NCBI RefSeq assembly: GCF_900197875.1
Contig: NZ_FZMO01000002.1
Coordinates: 1-64,000 of the forward strand
Length of the DNA: 64,000 nt
Direction of reading: 5' to 3'
Origin: Frankia canadensis
Lineage (GTDB): Bacteria > Actinomycetota > Actinomycetes > Frankiales > Frankiaceae
The notes under the pieces are model-generated. The model saw only the letters and a program-made list of their open reading frames with translations. It did not search any database and was not told the DNA's origin. This document shows, one piece after another, positions 28,086 through 38,157 of the stretch (positions within the stretch are counted from its first letter, which is position 1; each line of letters starts with the position of its first letter). Made by a program: the position numbers and the translations under genes.

Positions 28086-28720
28086 CGCCCGCCACCCGCG
28101 CCGACGCTCGCGGCCGCGCCGGCGGCGCGCAGCTCCCGGTAGAGCGCCTGGCACTCGCGGTAGGTGGGCAGCAGGCCGGCGGACTCCGCCTCCTTCAGCG
28201 TCGGCGCCGCGGAGTCCTTCGCGGACAGCAGCGGCACGAGCTCCGGTGGCCAGGGCAGCGCCAGGTCCGGATCGAGTGGATGGATGCCGAACTCCCGGTC
28301 CGGCGTGTACGGCGTCGAGCACAGGTAGGAGATCGCCGCGTCGTCGGTCAGCGCCATGAACGCGTGCCCCAGGCCCTCCGAGACGTACAGCCCGCACCGG
28401 TCGACGTCGTCGAGGACGACGGAGGCGAAGGCGCCGAAGGTCGGCGAGCCGGTGCGGATGTCGACGACGCAGTCCAGGACGCGCCCGCGCACGCAGGTCA
28501 CGTACTTCGCCTGGCTCGGTGGAACCTGCGCGTAGTGCACGCCGCGCAGCGTCCCGCTGCGGCTGACGCTGTGGTTCGCCTGTGACAGGGCGAGGGGGTG
28601 GCCGACGACCTCGGCCAGGGCGTCGGAGCGGAACCACTCCAGGAAGGTCCCGCGGCTGTCGGAGTGCTGACGCGGGGTGAACACCCAGGCGTCCGGAACC
28701 GATAGTTCGCTGATCTCCAC
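28082..28720 (-). CDS. dTDP-4-dehydrorhamnose 3,5-epimerase family protein (RfbC-like)
   Basis: A 212-residue cupin epimerase. Motifs: DSRGTFLEWFR, QANHSVSRSGTLRGVHYAQV (active-site His), KYVTCVRGRVLDCVVDIRTG, SEGLGHAFMALTDDA and PLDPDLALPWP. It inverts C3 and/or C5 of a dTDP-4-keto-6-deoxyhexose for rhamnose or related sugars. There is no rfbABD beside it, so a role in a dispersed sugar pathway is likely. The start is GTG 28720; the open frame upstream encodes unrelated sequence including a pseudogene relic. Confidence 0.9.
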   Translation of the reverse strand: MEISELSVPDAWVFTPRQHSDSRGTFLEWFRSDALAEVVGHPLALSQANHSVSRSGTLRGVHYAQVPPSQAKYVTCVRGRVLDCVVDIRTGSPTFGAFASVVLDDVDRCGLYVSEGLGHAFMALTDDAAISYLCSTPYTPDREFGIHPLDPDLALPWPPELVPLLSAKDSAAPTLKEAESAGLLPTYRECQALYRELRAAGAAASVGAGGGR

Positions 28721-29712
28721 GACTGTGACGGTACCGGTTACCCGCGACGGCCCACAGCAGGCCGCGCGGCCCTGTCGGGACGCGTTGGTGCACAGGTGTG
28801 GCTCTTGCGGAGGACTGGCTCCGCTGGTGGGTGGGCGGGCCCGTCCGTTACCGGGGGTTATGCCAGTGCCGCCTGGAGTCATGTTCTCGGGTCGCGGCCG
28901 GGGTCGCCCGTCCCGCATGTCGATCCCGCTCCTTGGTGCCTGTGAACGAGGCCATGTGGGGATCGTGGCGGCCGGCGGTCGGGCCGGCGGGTTCGCGTCG
29001 GGGACGGCCCGCGTGGGCTGGCCACTGAGACCACGCCCACGGTCCGGCGGGCGGGCGAGGTCGATATCCATTCCGGCGATAGTTTTTGTGTTCGTGTCGA
29101 AGAACTCGTCGGGTGCGCGGGGCCACTCGGCAACGACCTTCACGGCGGCCCGGCCGCATCGCCCTTTGGGTACCTGACCTGCGAGAACTTCGTCCACGCT
29201 GCAGGTTGGGGAGGGTCTCGGCGCCGGTGTGGAGCCGCTGATCCCGCTGCCGGAGGCAGTCCTCGAAAAGGCGATTGTCGCGGCGAGGCCGGATATCCTG
29301 GCCCCATGACGAAAGGCATCGATGTGCACTGACGACCACTAGGCTCCGCGCGGCGCGACGTGTGACATGAGCGGGTTCGAACCGCACCCACCCCTGATCA
29401 TGTGATACTTCGGCCACGCATCCGCACCCGGTTCGTGTCGGTCCGTTTCGATCCCGCGGCAACCCTGCTCGACCTGTTCGCCGTGAGCGAAACCTTACGG
29501 TGAACGGCGCCGGGCCCGCGTGCCATATTGGATGTGCCCCGGGCACCCCCCGGGTTCTTGTCCCGCCCCACACGATGTGGTGGGACCGCTCAGGCTCGCC
29601 CTCCCGCGGACCACGCCACGCTCGGGGGGCGGGCAACCTTGTAGCCGCCGTCCTGGTGGGACCACGACCGCCCCAGCGGGTCCACCGGCGGCTTGTCCGA
29701 GGAGCAACCTCC
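28721..29712. other. Large gene-poor region between the epimerase and malic enzyme genes
   Basis: A 992-bp stretch without an intact gene. It contains the solute-binding-protein relic at 29054-29194 and several short AT-richer patches, for example 29077-29095 and 29390-29420. The malic enzyme promoter must lie in its right part. The rest looks like decayed coding DNA. Confidence 0.55.
29054..29194 (-). pseudogene. Relic of an amino-acid ABC transporter substrate-binding protein
   Basis: The minus strand encodes VPKGRCGRAAVKVVAEWPRA followed by PDEFFDTNTKTIAGMDIDLA. This resembles the start of the mature domain of family 3 solute-binding proteins (VPxxI..KG.L.V..D..YxPxEFxD...K.I.GFDVDLA), including the GxDxDL signature. 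No signal peptide precedes it, and no binding domain follows: the frame degenerates after about 45 residues. I read it as a fragment left by deletion or mutation. Confidence 0.55.
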
Positions 29713-30942
29713 GTGACCGCAACCACTGACCATTCGACCCTCGACTCCACCGCCGCGTCGGAGCTGGCCGCGGTCAGCCCCCGGCCGTCCGACGACGACC
29801 CCGCCTTCGCCCTGCACCGCGGCGGGAAGATCGGCGTTGCGCTCACCGTCCCGCTGGAGAACCGCGAGGACCTCTCGCTCGCCTACACCCCCGGCGTCGC
29901 CCGGGTGTGCACGGCGATCGCCGAGACGCCGGCCCTCGCCGACGACTACACCTGGCGCTCCAACGTCGTCGCCGTCATCACCGACGGCACCGCCGTGCTC
30001 GGCCTGGGTGACATCGGCCCCGCGGCCTCCCTGCCGGTCATGGAGGGCAAGGCCGCGCTGTTCAAGCACTTCGGCGGCGTCGACGCGGTGCCGCTCGCGC
30101 TGGACTGCACGGACGTCGAGCAGGTCGTCGAGACCGTCGTGCGGCTCGCCCCGAGCTTCGGCGGGATCAACCTGGAGGACATCTCGGCGCCGCGCTGCTT
30201 CGCGATCGAGCGGCTGCTGCAGGAGCGGGTCGACATTCCGGTCTTCCACGACGACCAGCACGGCACGGCGATCGTGGCGCTGGCGGCCCTGGAGAACGCC
30301 GCGAAGCTGACCGGGCGGACCCTCGGCGACCTGCGCGCGGTGGTGTCCGGAGCGGGTGCGGCCGGCGTCGCGGTGACCCGGATCCTGCTCGCCGCCGGCA
30401 TCGGCGACATCGCCGTCGGCGACAGCCGCGGCATCATCTACCCCGGCCGCGACAACCTCACCTCGGTCAAGGCGGCGCTCGCCGCGGAGACCAACAAGGC
30501 GCACCTGACCGGTTCGATCACGGACGCGCTCAACGGCGCCGACGTGTTCCTCGGTCTGTCCTCCGGCAAGGTGCCGGAGGAGGCGGTCGCCACCATGGCG
30601 CCGGAAGCCATCATCTTCGCGATGGCGAACCCGGACCCGGAGGTGGACCCGGAGGTCGCGCACAAGTACGCCCGCATCGTGGCGACCGGGCGCAGCGACT
30701 ACCCCAACCAGATCAACAACGTGCTGGCCTTCCCGGGCTTGTTCCGCGGTGCCCTCGACGTGCGGGCCAGCCGGGTGACGGAGGGCATGAAGCTCGCCGC
30801 CGCCGACGCGCTCGCCGCCGTCATCGCCGACGAGCTCACCGAGGACCACATCATCCCGAGTGTGTTCGACGAGCGGGTCGCTCCCGCCGTCGCCGCCGCG
30901 GTCGCCGCGGCCGCCCGGGCGGACGGGGTCGCCCGGCGCTGA
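29713..30942 (+). CDS. NAD(P)-dependent malic enzyme
   Basis: A 409-residue malic enzyme of the short bacterial type. It has the sequence LAYTPGVARVCTAI, VITDGTAVLGLGDIGPAASL with PVMEGKAALFKHF, FGGINLEDISAPRCFAIE, VFHDDQHGTAIVALAAL (metal site) and the Rossmann loop VVSGAGAAGVAVTRILL. It decarboxylates malate to pyruvate, feeding NAD(P)H and pyruvate. The GTG at 29713 has AGGAG 8 nt upstream; upstream in-frame sequence is not protein-like. A strong hairpin ends the transcript. Confidence 0.94.
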   Translation: MTATTDHSTLDSTAASELAAVSPRPSDDDPAFALHRGGKIGVALTVPLENREDLSLAYTPGVARVCTAIAETPALADDYTWRSNVVAVITDGTAVLGLGDIGPAASLPVMEGKAALFKHFGGVDAVPLALDCTDVEQVVETVVRLAPSFGGINLEDISAPRCFAIERLLQERVDIPVFHDDQHGTAIVALAALENAAKLTGRTLGDLRAVVSGAGAAGVAVTRILLAAGIGDIAVGDSRGIIYPGRDNLTSVKAALAAETNKAHLTGSITDALNGADVFLGLSSGKVPEEAVATMAPEAIIFAMANPDPEVDPEVAHKYARIVATGRSDYPNQINNVLAFPGLFRGALDVRASRVTEGMKLAAADALAAVIADELTEDHIIPSVFDERVAPAVAAAVAAAARADGVARR

Positions 30943-31088
30943 GCCGAGCAGTGGAGGATCACGCGCCCGTGTGGCGGGAGCGTGACCGGTGCGGGTGGGG
31001 CACCGGTGCGGGGTGGGCGGCCGGAGCGTGGGCCGCGGGCATGGCCGGGGCGGCCATCGCGCCGCCAGCACCGGCGATCGGGTTCTCG

Positions 31089-31117
31089 GGGCCCCGCGGA
31101 GCTTCTCCGCGGGGCCC
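31089..31117 (+). terminator. Hairpin terminator after the malic enzyme gene
   Basis: GGCCCCGCGGAG and its complement form an uninterrupted 13-bp stem with a CTT loop, about 150 nt after the stop codon. No long U run follows, as is common in very GC-rich actinobacteria. Confidence 0.7.
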
Positions 31118-31196
31118 TGTGCCGTTTCCGGGGCTGGTTCGTCAGGAGTGCTGGGGCGGGGTGTGGTCCGTGCCTCCCGCCGGCCGGGACGAGCCG

Positions 31197-31466
31197 TCAG
31201 ACGCGGTTGCAGCCCGGGCAGGGGCGGTTCTCGGCCGCCTCGGCGAGGGGGCGCAGCGTCCCGCAGCCCTTGTAGGAGCAGCAGACGAAGTCCGCGGGGA
31301 GCACGGTGATGACCGGCGTGCCGTCGATGATGACCGTGGCGGGGGCCTCCGGCGCTGGCGCCGGCCGCCGCCGGCGGCGCCAGCCCAGCCGGCGGTGGGA
31401 GCCATGCCGTTCGGGCGTGCCCGGGCCGTCCTGGTGGGTCACCACGGCCTGCCCACCGCCTCGCAC
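31197..31466 (-). CDS. Small Cys-rich hypothetical protein
   Basis: An 89-residue frame whose C-terminal 45 residues look conserved: VIIDGTPVITVLPADFVCCS, then YKGCGTLRPLAEAAENRPCP and GCNRV. Cys pairs (CC...C and CPGC) suggest a zinc ribbon. The N-terminal half is Arg/Pro-rich and may not be translated, so the true start is uncertain. It is convergent with the malic enzyme and divergent from the oxidoreductase. Function unknown. Confidence 0.5.
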   Translation of the reverse strand: MRGGGQAVVTHQDGPGTPERHGSHRRLGWRRRRRPAPAPEAPATVIIDGTPVITVLPADFVCCSYKGCGTLRPLAEAAENRPCPGCNRV

Positions 31467-31612
31467 GCGCTCGTTCTGCCCACGGCGATGAGTTCAGCAC
31501 ACCGGCGGGGCGCGTGCGCGGGTCGGGGCGGAGGATCCGTGTTCGTCGGGATCGGCGCCGCGGCCGCCGGCGGATACTCGCCCCGCGGCGCGGTCGGCCG
31601 TAGGTTCGACGT

Positions 31613-32590
31613 GTGCTTGCCGTCGCCGCCGTCGCCCTGCACCCCGACAGCCCACTCGACGGACTGGACATCGGGGATCGGCCCGAGCCCACGCCGCCGG
31701 ACGGATGGACCACCGTCGAGGTTCGGGCCGCCTCGCTGAACCATCACGATCTCTTCAGCCTCCGTGGGGTGGGCCTGCCGGCGGACCGTCTCCCGATGAT
31801 CCTCGGCTGCGACGCCGCGGGCGTCACCGCCGAGGGGGAGGAGGTCGTCGTGCACGCGGTGATCGGGGATCCGGCGGCGGGCGGCGGCGACGAGACGCTG
31901 GACCCGCGCCGGACCCTGCTCTCCGAACTGCATCCGGGCACGCTCGCGCAGCGGGTCGCGGTGCCGCGGCGCAACCTCGTACCCAAGCCCGCGGAGCTCT
32001 CCTGGGAGGAGGCGGCCTGCCTGCCGACGGCCTGGCTCACCGCGTACCGGATGGTCGTCTCCCGGTCCGGGCTGCCGGCCGCCGGTGGCGGCAGCGTGCT
32101 CGTGCAGGGCGCGGGCGGCGGGGTCGCCACCGCCGCGCTGCTGATCGCCAAGGCCGCCGGGCACACCGTGTTCGTGACGTCGCGCGACGAGGACAAGCGG
32201 CGTCGCGCCGCGGCGCTCGGCGCGGACGCGGTGTTCGAGCCCGGTGCGCGCCTGCCCGCTCGGGTCGACGCGGTCATCGAGACGGTGGGTGCCGCGACCT
32301 GGGGGCATTCGGTGCGCTCGCTGCGCCCGGGCGGCCGGATCGTCGTGTCCGGCGCGACCAGCGGGCCGAATCCACCGGCCGAGCTCACCCGGATCTTCTT
32401 CCTGCAGCTGTCGGTGATCGGCTCGACGATGGGCAGCCGCGGCGAACTCGCGGATCTGGTCGGCTTCCTCGCGCGTACCGGCATCCGCCCGCCCGTGCAG
32501 GAGGTTCGGCCGCTGGCGCAGGCGCGTGGCGCGTTCGAGCGGCTCGCGGCCGGGGACGTCTTCGGCAAGCTCGTCCTGGTTCCCGGCTGA
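31613..32590 (+). CDS. Quinone-oxidoreductase-like MDR dehydrogenase
   Basis: A 325-residue medium-chain dehydrogenase. It has the groove SLNHHDLFSLRGVGLPADRL and PMILGCDAAGVT, the Rossmann loop SVLVQGAGGGVATAALLIAK, and the end RGAFERLAAGDVFGKLVLVP. Catalytic-zinc ligands are not complete, so it is probably a zinc-free NADPH quinone or enoyl reductase, although similar proteins are often labelled zinc-binding dehydrogenase. It is convergent with the small DUF6104 gene, and a short CCCCGGCCGGGG palindrome lies between the stops. Confidence 0.9.
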   Translation: MLAVAAVALHPDSPLDGLDIGDRPEPTPPDGWTTVEVRAASLNHHDLFSLRGVGLPADRLPMILGCDAAGVTAEGEEVVVHAVIGDPAAGGGDETLDPRRTLLSELHPGTLAQRVAVPRRNLVPKPAELSWEEAACLPTAWLTAYRMVVSRSGLPAAGGGSVLVQGAGGGVATAALLIAKAAGHTVFVTSRDEDKRRRAAALGADAVFEPGARLPARVDAVIETVGAATWGHSVRSLRPGGRIVVSGATSGPNPPAELTRIFFLQLSVIGSTMGSRGELADLVGFLARTGIRPPVQEVRPLAQARGAFERLAAGDVFGKLVLVPG

Positions 32591-32615
32591 TCATCTCGCC
32601 CCCCGGCCGGGGAGC

Positions 32616-32795
32616 TCAGAGGTCCGGGTCGTCGTCGGGGCGGGCGAGCCAGGTGGCGAGGCGTTCCACCGCCTCCTCGAACTGCGGGTGCACATCGACG
32701 AACGCGCGCAGCGAGTCGGCGAGGCCCTCAAAGGTGACCGTCTCCTCGCCGCGACGGTCGACGAGTTCCTCGATACCGCGATCGGTGAAGTACAT
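32616..32795 (-). CDS. DUF6104 family small protein (59 aa)
   Basis: The minus strand from ATG 32795 to TGA 32616 encodes a 59-residue acidic protein, MYFTDRGIEELVDRRGEETV at the start and WLARPDDDPDL at the end. I recall this as the small DUF6104 protein found beside kgd in other actinobacteria. It is predicted to be helical, with no Cys. Function unknown. It lies 165 nt after kgd on the same strand. Confidence 0.8.
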   Translation of the reverse strand: MYFTDRGIEELVDRRGEETVTFEGLADSLRAFVDVHPQFEEAVERLATWLARPDDDPDL

Positions 32796-32960
32796 CCGCG
32801 CTCCTGTTGCCCGGCCGATCCCCCGCCCCCGTGACGCCCCGGTGCCTGCTCCGGGCGCCGTCGCGGATGGTGCCCGCTGACGATGCCGTCCGCGAGGATC
32901 AGGCTAGCCCACCGGCGGGTGGCCACCGCCCACGGGAGGCAGCCACCGGCCGGGTACGGC

Positions 32961-35900
32961 TCAGATCTCGTAGGCCGCCTCGACGAGCGCCCGCTGCTCG
33001 CGCTCGTGCACTCGCGACGAACCAGATGCCGGCGCGGCGGCGGCCCGCCGGGAGATGCGGCGCAGCCGGATCCCGCGGGGCAGGTACTCGGCGATGTTGA
33101 GCGCCATGTGCGGGTAGGCGCCCTGGTTCGCCGGCTCCTCCTGCACCCAGACGACGTCGTCGACGTTCGGGTAGCGCTCCAGCACCGCGGCGAGCTCCGG
33201 CCCGGGGGTCGGGTAGAGCTGCTCGACGCGCAGCAGCGCGAACCGGCCGGCGTCGTCGTGCTTGTCCCGCGCGGCGGCCAGGTCGTAGTACACCTTGCCG
33301 GAGGACAGCAGCACCCGGCGCACGGCCGACGGGTCAGCGACGGCCGCGTCGTCGATCACCGGCTGCCAGGCGCCGCCGGTGAGCTCCTCCACCGCCGAGG
33401 TGGCCGCCTTGAGCCGCAGCATCGACTTCGGTGTGAAGACGACGAGCGGGCGGCGTACCGGCGAGAGTGCCTGGCGGCGCAGCAGGTGGAAGTAGCTGGC
33501 CGGGGACGACGGCGCGGACACCGTCATGTTGTTGTCCGCGCACAGCGACAGGTACCGCTCGATGCGGGCCGAGGAGTGGTCCGGCCCCTGCCCCTCGTAG
33601 CCGTGCGGGAGCAGCAGGACCAGCGAGGAGCGCTGCCCCCACTTCGCCTCGCCGGCGGTGATGAACTCGTCGATGATCGACTGGGCGCCGTTGGCGAAGT
33701 CGCCGAACTGCGCCTCCCACAGCACCAGCATGTCCGAGCGGGCCACCGCGTAGCCGTACTCGAAGCCCATCGCCGCGAACTCGCTGAGCAGCGAGTCGTA
33801 GACGTAGAAGGTGCCGACGGCGGTGTTGTTCTCCGTGCCGTCGAGGCCGTGGCGCAGCGTGCGCAGCGGGGTGTGGTCCTCGGCGGTGTGGCGGTCGACG
33901 AGCACGGCGTGGCGCTGGCCGAAGGTGCCGCGGCGGCTGTCCTGCCCGGTCAGGCGGACCGAGCGGCCGTCGAGCAGCAGGGTGCCGAACGCGAGCGTCT
34001 CGGCGAGGGCCCAGTCGATCCCGGCGGACTCGACCATCTGCGCGCGCCGCTCGACCTGTGGCCGCAGCCGCGGGTGCACGGTGAAGCCCTCGGGCAGGGT
34101 GACCTGCGTCTGGATGACCCGCTTGACGGCCTCCAGCGGCACGGCGGTGCTCACCGCGGCGGCCGCGGCGGCTTCCTCCGGCGTGGTGACGATCCGCGGC
34201 TGTGGGGCCGCGCCGGACGGTGTGGTGTCCCGCGTCTGCGCGAACGCCTTCTCCAGCTCCGCCCGGTAGGACTTCATCGCCTCCTCGGCCTCCTCGCGGG
34301 TGATGTCCCCGCGGCCGATCAGCGCCTCCGTGTAGAGCTTGCGCACCGAGCGCTTGCTGGCGATCGTGTCGTACATCAGCGGCTGGGTGAACGACGGCTC
34401 GTCCATCTCGTTGTGGCCGCGACGCCGGTAGCAGAGCAGGTCGATCACGACGTCCTTGTGGAACGCCTGGCGGTACTCGAAGGCCAGCGCAGCGACCCGC
34501 ACGCACGCCTCCGGGTCGTCCCCGTTGACGTGGAAGATCGGCGCCTGCACCATCCGGGCGACGTCGGTGGCGTAGACCGACGAGCGGCTCGAGTCCGGCG
34601 AGGTGGTGAAGCCGACCTGGTTGTTGATGACCAGGTGGATGGTGCCGCCGGTGCGGTAGCCACGCAGCTGGGAGAGGTTCAGCGTCTCGGCGACGACCCC
34701 CTGCCCGGCGAACGCGGCGTCACCGTGCACCAGCACGGGCAGGATGGTGAAGCCCGAGTAGCCCTTGTCCAGGATGTCCTGCTTGGCGCGGACGACACCC
34801 TCGGTGACCGGGTCGACGGCCTCCAGGTGCGACGGGTTCGCGACGACCGACACCGGCACCTCGCGCCCCGACCGACCGCTGTACACGCCGTCGGCACCCA
34901 GGTGGTACTTGACGTCGCCGGAGCCGTGCGCGGTCTGCGGGTCGAGGTGGCCCTCGAACTCGTCGAAGATCTGCCGGTACGACTTGCCGACGATGTTCGC
35001 GAGCACGTTGAGCCGGCCGCGGTGCGCCATGCCGATGACGACCTCGTCCAGGCCGGCGTCGGCCGCCCGGTCGAGCACCTCGTCGAGCGTCGGGATGGTC
35101 GACTCGGCACCCTCGAGGGAGAACCGGCGCTGGCCGACGTACTTGGTCTGCAGGAAGGACTCGAACGCCTCCGCGGCGCCGAGGCGCTCCAGCACGTGCA
35201 GCTGCTCGGCCGGGTCGGGGCGCTCGGCGGAGCGCTCGACCCGGGCCTGGATCCAGGCCCGCTCGTCGGGCTCCTGGATGTGCATGTACTCGATGCCGAC
35301 CCGGCGGCAGTAGGAGTCGCGCAGCACGCCGAGGACGTCGCGCAGCGACATCGTGCGCTGCCCGGCGAACCCGCCGACGGCGAACTCGCGGTCGAGGTCC
35401 CACAGCGTCAGCCCGTGGCTGATGATGTCCAGGTCGGGGTGGCTGCGGATGGCGAACTCGAGCGGGTTCGTGTCGGCCATCAGGTGCCCGCGCACCCGGA
35501 AGGCGTGGATCAGCTCCTGCACCCGGGCGCCGTGGTCGAGGTCGCCCTCGTGCACCACGGGGATGTCGGCCACCCAGCGGATGGGCTCGTAGGGCACCCG
35601 CAGCGACCGGAAGATCTCGTCGTAGAAGCCGTCCTCGCCCAGCAGCAGCTGGTGCATCCGGCGCAGGTACTCGCCCGACTGGGCGCCCTGGATGATCCGG
35701 TGGTCGTACGTGCTGGTCAGCGTGATCGTCTTCGAGATCGCGAGCCTGGCCAGCGTGTTCGCGGATGCGCCGGAGAACTCGGCCGGGTACTCCATCGCGC
35801 CGACGCCGATGATCGTGCCCTGGCCCTGCATCAGCCGGGGCACCGAGTGCACCGTGCCGATGCCGCCCGGGTTGGTGAGGCTGATGGTGACCTCGGAGAA

Positions 35901-36809
35901 GTCCTCCGTGGTCAGCTTGTTCGTGCGGGCCCGGCGGACGAGGTCCTCGTAGGCGATCCAGAACTCGCGGAAGTCCAGCGCCTCGGCCTTCTTCACCGCG
36001 GCGACGACGAGCTGGCGGCCCTTCGGCGTGACCAGGTCGATCGCGAGGCCGAGGTTGATGTGCTCCGGCTGGACGACCGCCGGCTTGCCGTTCACCTCGG
36101 TGTAGGAGGCGTTCATCGCCGGGTGGGCGGCGAGCGCCTTGACCATCGCGTAGCCGATGACGTGCGTGAACGACACCTTGCCGCCGCTGGAGCGGGCCAG
36201 GTGGCGGTTGATCACGATGCGGTTGTCCGCGAGGAGCTTCGCCGGGAACGCCCGCACCGACGTGGCGGTCGGGACGTGCAGCGAGGTCTCCATGTTGGTG
36301 ACCACGCGCGCGGCGGCACCGCGCAGCGGTGTGGCCACGGCACCGGCGGGCGCGGCCGGGGCTGCCTTCGCGGCTGGGGCTGCCTTCGCGGCTGGGGCTG
36401 CCTTCGCTGCCGGGGCCGCCGAGGTGGCGGCGGCCGGCGACGCCGCGGGGGCCCCGGTGGCGGGCTTGGCGCGGGCGGCCGGCGCGACCGGGGCGGGAGA
36501 GGTCGCGCTGGCCGCGGCGGCGGGCACCGGGGCGGCCACGGTGCTGGGCGCCGGCTCGCCGGCCGCGGCGGGGGACGATCCGTTCGGCGCCGCGGCGGCG
36601 GCCGTCCCGGCGGTGCCTGGGCCGGTCGGCGGCGCGGTCGGCTCGTAGTCGGAGAGAAACTCCCGCCACTCCGGCGACACGCTCTGCGGATCTTCGAGAA
36701 ACTGCTGGTAGATCTCGAAGACCAGCCATTCGTTGGGTCCGAAGTCAGGTCCGGACGCAGGAACCGTCGGTGCTGTCACGGGGCCATTCGCCTCTATCCA
36801 CGGTCTCAC
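32961..36809 (-). CDS. kgd: Multifunctional 2-oxoglutarate decarboxylase/dehydrogenase (E1-E2 fusion, Kgd)
   Basis: A 1282-residue Kgd-type protein (Mycobacterium Kgd is about 1230). The N-terminal E1 segment [20 protein letters not shown] appears at about residue 23. A 100-residue Ala/Pro linker with AAPAAK repeats follows. The succinyltransferase-like catalytic domain (about 165-400) has [17 protein letters not shown], and the E1 thiamine-diphosphate domain fills the rest ([21 protein letters not shown]). No lipoyl domain is present, as is normal for Kgd. I start at GTG 36809, with GGAGG 7 nt upstream; GTG 36779 and a start at 36839 are alternatives. It joins the TCA cycle to succinyl-CoA or succinic semialdehyde. 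Confidence 0.94.
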   Translation of the reverse strand: MRPWIEANGPVTAPTVPASGPDFGPNEWLVFEIYQQFLEDPQSVSPEWREFLSDYEPTAPPTGPGTAGTAAAAAPNGSSPAAAGEPAPSTVAAPVPAAAASATSPAPVAPAARAKPATGAPAASPAAATSAAPAAKAAPAAKAAPAAKAAPAAPAGAVATPLRGAAARVVTNMETSLHVPTATSVRAFPAKLLADNRIVINRHLARSSGGKVSFTHVIGYAMVKALAAHPAMNASYTEVNGKPAVVQPEHINLGLAIDLVTPKGRQLVVAAVKKAEALDFREFWIAYEDLVRRARTNKLTTEDFSEVTISLTNPGGIGTVHSVPRLMQGQGTIIGVGAMEYPAEFSGASANTLARLAISKTITLTSTYDHRIIQGAQSGEYLRRMHQLLLGEDGFYDEIFRSLRVPYEPIRWVADIPVVHEGDLDHGARVQELIHAFRVRGHLMADTNPLEFAIRSHPDLDIISHGLTLWDLDREFAVGGFAGQRTMSLRDVLGVLRDSYCRRVGIEYMHIQEPDERAWIQARVERSAERPDPAEQLHVLERLGAAEAFESFLQTKYVGQRRFSLEGAESTIPTLDEVLDRAADAGLDEVVIGMAHRGRLNVLANIVGKSYRQIFDEFEGHLDPQTAHGSGDVKYHLGADGVYSGRSGREVPVSVVANPSHLEAVDPVTEGVVRAKQDILDKGYSGFTILPVLVHGDAAFAGQGVVAETLNLSQLRGYRTGGTIHLVINNQVGFTTSPDSSRSSVYATDVARMVQAPIFHVNGDDPEACVRVAALAFEYRQAFHKDVVIDLLCYRRRGHNEMDEPSFTQPLMYDTIASKRSVRKLYTEALIGRGDITREEAEEAMKSYRAELEKAFAQTRDTTPSGAAPQPRIVTTPEEAAAAAAVSTAVPLEAVKRVIQTQVTLPEGFTVHPRLRPQVERRAQMVESAGIDWALAETLAFGTLLLDGRSVRLTGQDSRRGTFGQRHAVLVDRHTAEDHTPLRTLRHGLDGTENNTAVGTFYVYDSLLSEFAAMGFEYGYAVARSDMLVLWEAQFGDFANGAQSIIDEFITAGEAKWGQRSSLVLLLPHGYEGQGPDHSSARIERYLSLCADNNMTVSAPSSPASYFHLLRRQALSPVRRPLVVFTPKSMLRLKAATSAVEELTGGAWQPVIDDAAVADPSAVRRVLLSSGKVYYDLAAARDKHDDAGRFALLRVEQLYPTPGPELAAVLERYPNVDDVVWVQEEPANQGAYPHMALNIAEYLPRGIRLRRISRRAAAAPASGSSRVHEREQRALVEAAYEI
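36355..36415 (-). repeat. 15-18 bp tandem repeat in the Kgd linker
   Basis: Three near-identical copies of GCGGCTGGGGCTGCCTTC lie in the + strand and encode the AAPAAK repeats of the flexible linker between the N-terminal segment and the acyltransferase domain. Confidence 0.75.
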
Positions 36810-37212
36810 TTCACGGCCTCCGAAAGGCCCTTCTGCCACCGTCTGCTCAGGCTACCCGCTCCCTGCGGCGGCAGCCGCACTGGTCCCGCCCTGTCGGGTC
36901 ACACGGGCGCTGCGTGCCCGGCCGGTGTCCGCCCGGCGGCACGCGCGGCCAGCGGCGGGCCGAGAGGGCGATACCGTCCGTGGTCGCCAGGGTGGGCGAC
37001 GTGTGTCCGATCCGGGCCTTTCGTCGAGGTTTTTCGTCTCGGGAACGCGGCGCGGGTGACATCCGTTAGAGTGGGTAGCGCCGGTCCGCATCATGGCCCC
37101 CGGACCCAATAAAAGTCGCTTCGAGCGACCTACGCCCGTGAGGCGACCTGGCGGGCCGGCGCCCAACCTTCCAGCACGCCCGAGGCACGGGGCGGCTGGC
37201 GTCTCGGCGGTA
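36810..37212. other. Intergenic region between kgd and thiL
   Basis: About 400 bp upstream of kgd and downstream of thiL (both on the minus strand). It holds an orphan ECF-type promoter reading to the right at 37042, and a small hairpin GTCGCTTCGAGCGAC at 37114-37128. The kgd promoter itself is not obvious. No credible protein is encoded. Confidence 0.5.
37042..37067 (+). promoter_or_regulatory. Orphan ECF-type promoter match (GGAAC-N18-GTT)
   Basis: GGAAC at 37042-37046, exactly 18 nt, then GTT at 37065-37067, followed by AGAGT. This fits SigE/SigR-class promoters. It points away from kgd, into the 3' end of thiL, where no same-strand gene is seen; it could make an antisense or small RNA, or be a chance match. 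Confidence 0.35.
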
Positions 37213-38157
37213 TCAGTCGAAGTGGTTCCAGCCGCCCGGGCCGGCGGGCGGCTGGCCGTCCACCGTCACGCCGTCACCGAGCAGGACCGTTCCGATCGGA
37301 ACGCACCCGGCGGGCGGCGGCACCGTCGGTGGCAGGCAGGCGACGAGGGAATGGTCCTCCCCGCCGGCCAGCGCCCAGCCGAGCGGATCCACGCCGAGTG
37401 CCGCCGCCGCCGAGCGCATCCGCGGGCCGATCTCCAGCGCGGCCGAGCGGATCTCGACGCGCACCCCGGAGGCGGCCGCGATGTGGCCGAGATCCTGGGC
37501 CAGCCCGTCCGACACGTCGCACATGGCCGTCGCGCCCGCCGCCGCCAGCACGGGCCCGAGCCGGTAGGGCGGGCGCGGCCGGCGGTGCGCCGCGACGAGA
37601 TCCTCCCAGCCGTCGCGCCCGGCGGTCAGCAGCGCGAGCCCGGCCTCGGCGTGGCCGACGGGCCCCGCAAGTACCACCACGTCACCCGGGCGGGCGCCGG
37701 AGCGCAGCACCGGCGGCCGTCCGGCGAGATCACCGAGAGCGGTCACGCCCAGCATGATCGAGTCGGCCGAGCTGACGTCGCCGCCCGCGACGCTCGCGCC
37801 GGCCCGCGCGCACTCGGCGGCCAGCCCGTCGGCGAGGGCCAGCGCCCACGCGGCGTCGAGCTGCCCGGGCCCCGCGAAGCCGACGAACAACCCGGTCGGG
37901 CGGGCCCCCATCGCCGCCACGTCGGCGAGGTTCTGGGCCGCTGCCTTGTGCCCGACGTCCGTCCCGGACGACCAGTCCAGGCGGAAATGGCGGCCCTGTA
38001 GCAGCAGATCGGTCGTGACGACCACCCGGCCGTCCGCGGCGGCGAGGACGGCCGCGTCGTCGCCGGGCCCGACCAGCACGTCCGAGGTTCTCGCGAACCG
38101 GGCGGTGAGCTGCCTGATCAGCTCGAACTCGCCGAGGTCGCGCAGTGTCGGGCTCAC
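37213..38157 (-). CDS. thiL: Thiamine-monophosphate kinase
   Basis: A 314-residue ThiL. Motifs: LGEFELIRQLTARFARTSDV, VGPGDDAAVLAAADGRVVVT with TTDLLLQGRHFRLDW (metal and ATP site), GDVSSADSIMLGVTALGD, MCDVSDGLAQDLGHIAAASG and ALAGGEDHSLVACLP. It phosphorylates thiamine monophosphate to thiamine diphosphate, the cofactor that neighbouring Kgd requires. I start at GTG 38157, directly before the conserved N-terminus; an upstream GTG at 38247 adds a low-complexity stretch. Confidence 0.94.
   Translation of the reverse strand: MSPTLRDLGEFELIRQLTARFARTSDVLVGPGDDAAVLAAADGRVVVTTDLLLQGRHFRLDWSSGTDVGHKAAAQNLADVAAMGARPTGLFVGFAGPGQLDAAWALALADGLAAECARAGASVAGGDVSSADSIMLGVTALGDLAGRPPVLRSGARPGDVVVLAGPVGHAEAGLALLTAGRDGWEDLVAAHRRPRPPYRLGPVLAAAGATAMCDVSDGLAQDLGHIAAASGVRVEIRSAALEIGPRMRSAAAALGVDPLGWALAGGEDHSLVACLPPTVPPPAGCVPIGTVLLGDGVTVDGQPPAGPGGWNHFD

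Noticed and set aside
29306-29332. A nine-codon mini-ORF (MTKGIDVH) that could be a leader peptide
   Set aside because: No ribosome site, no attenuator hairpin and no regulated gene directly after it; more likely part of the decayed region.
32883-37112. A 1409-residue open frame on the plus strand
   Set aside because: It is the mirror of kgd. In DNA this GC-rich the opposite strand of a long gene often stays open; the translation is Arg/Gly/His-rich and has no motifs.
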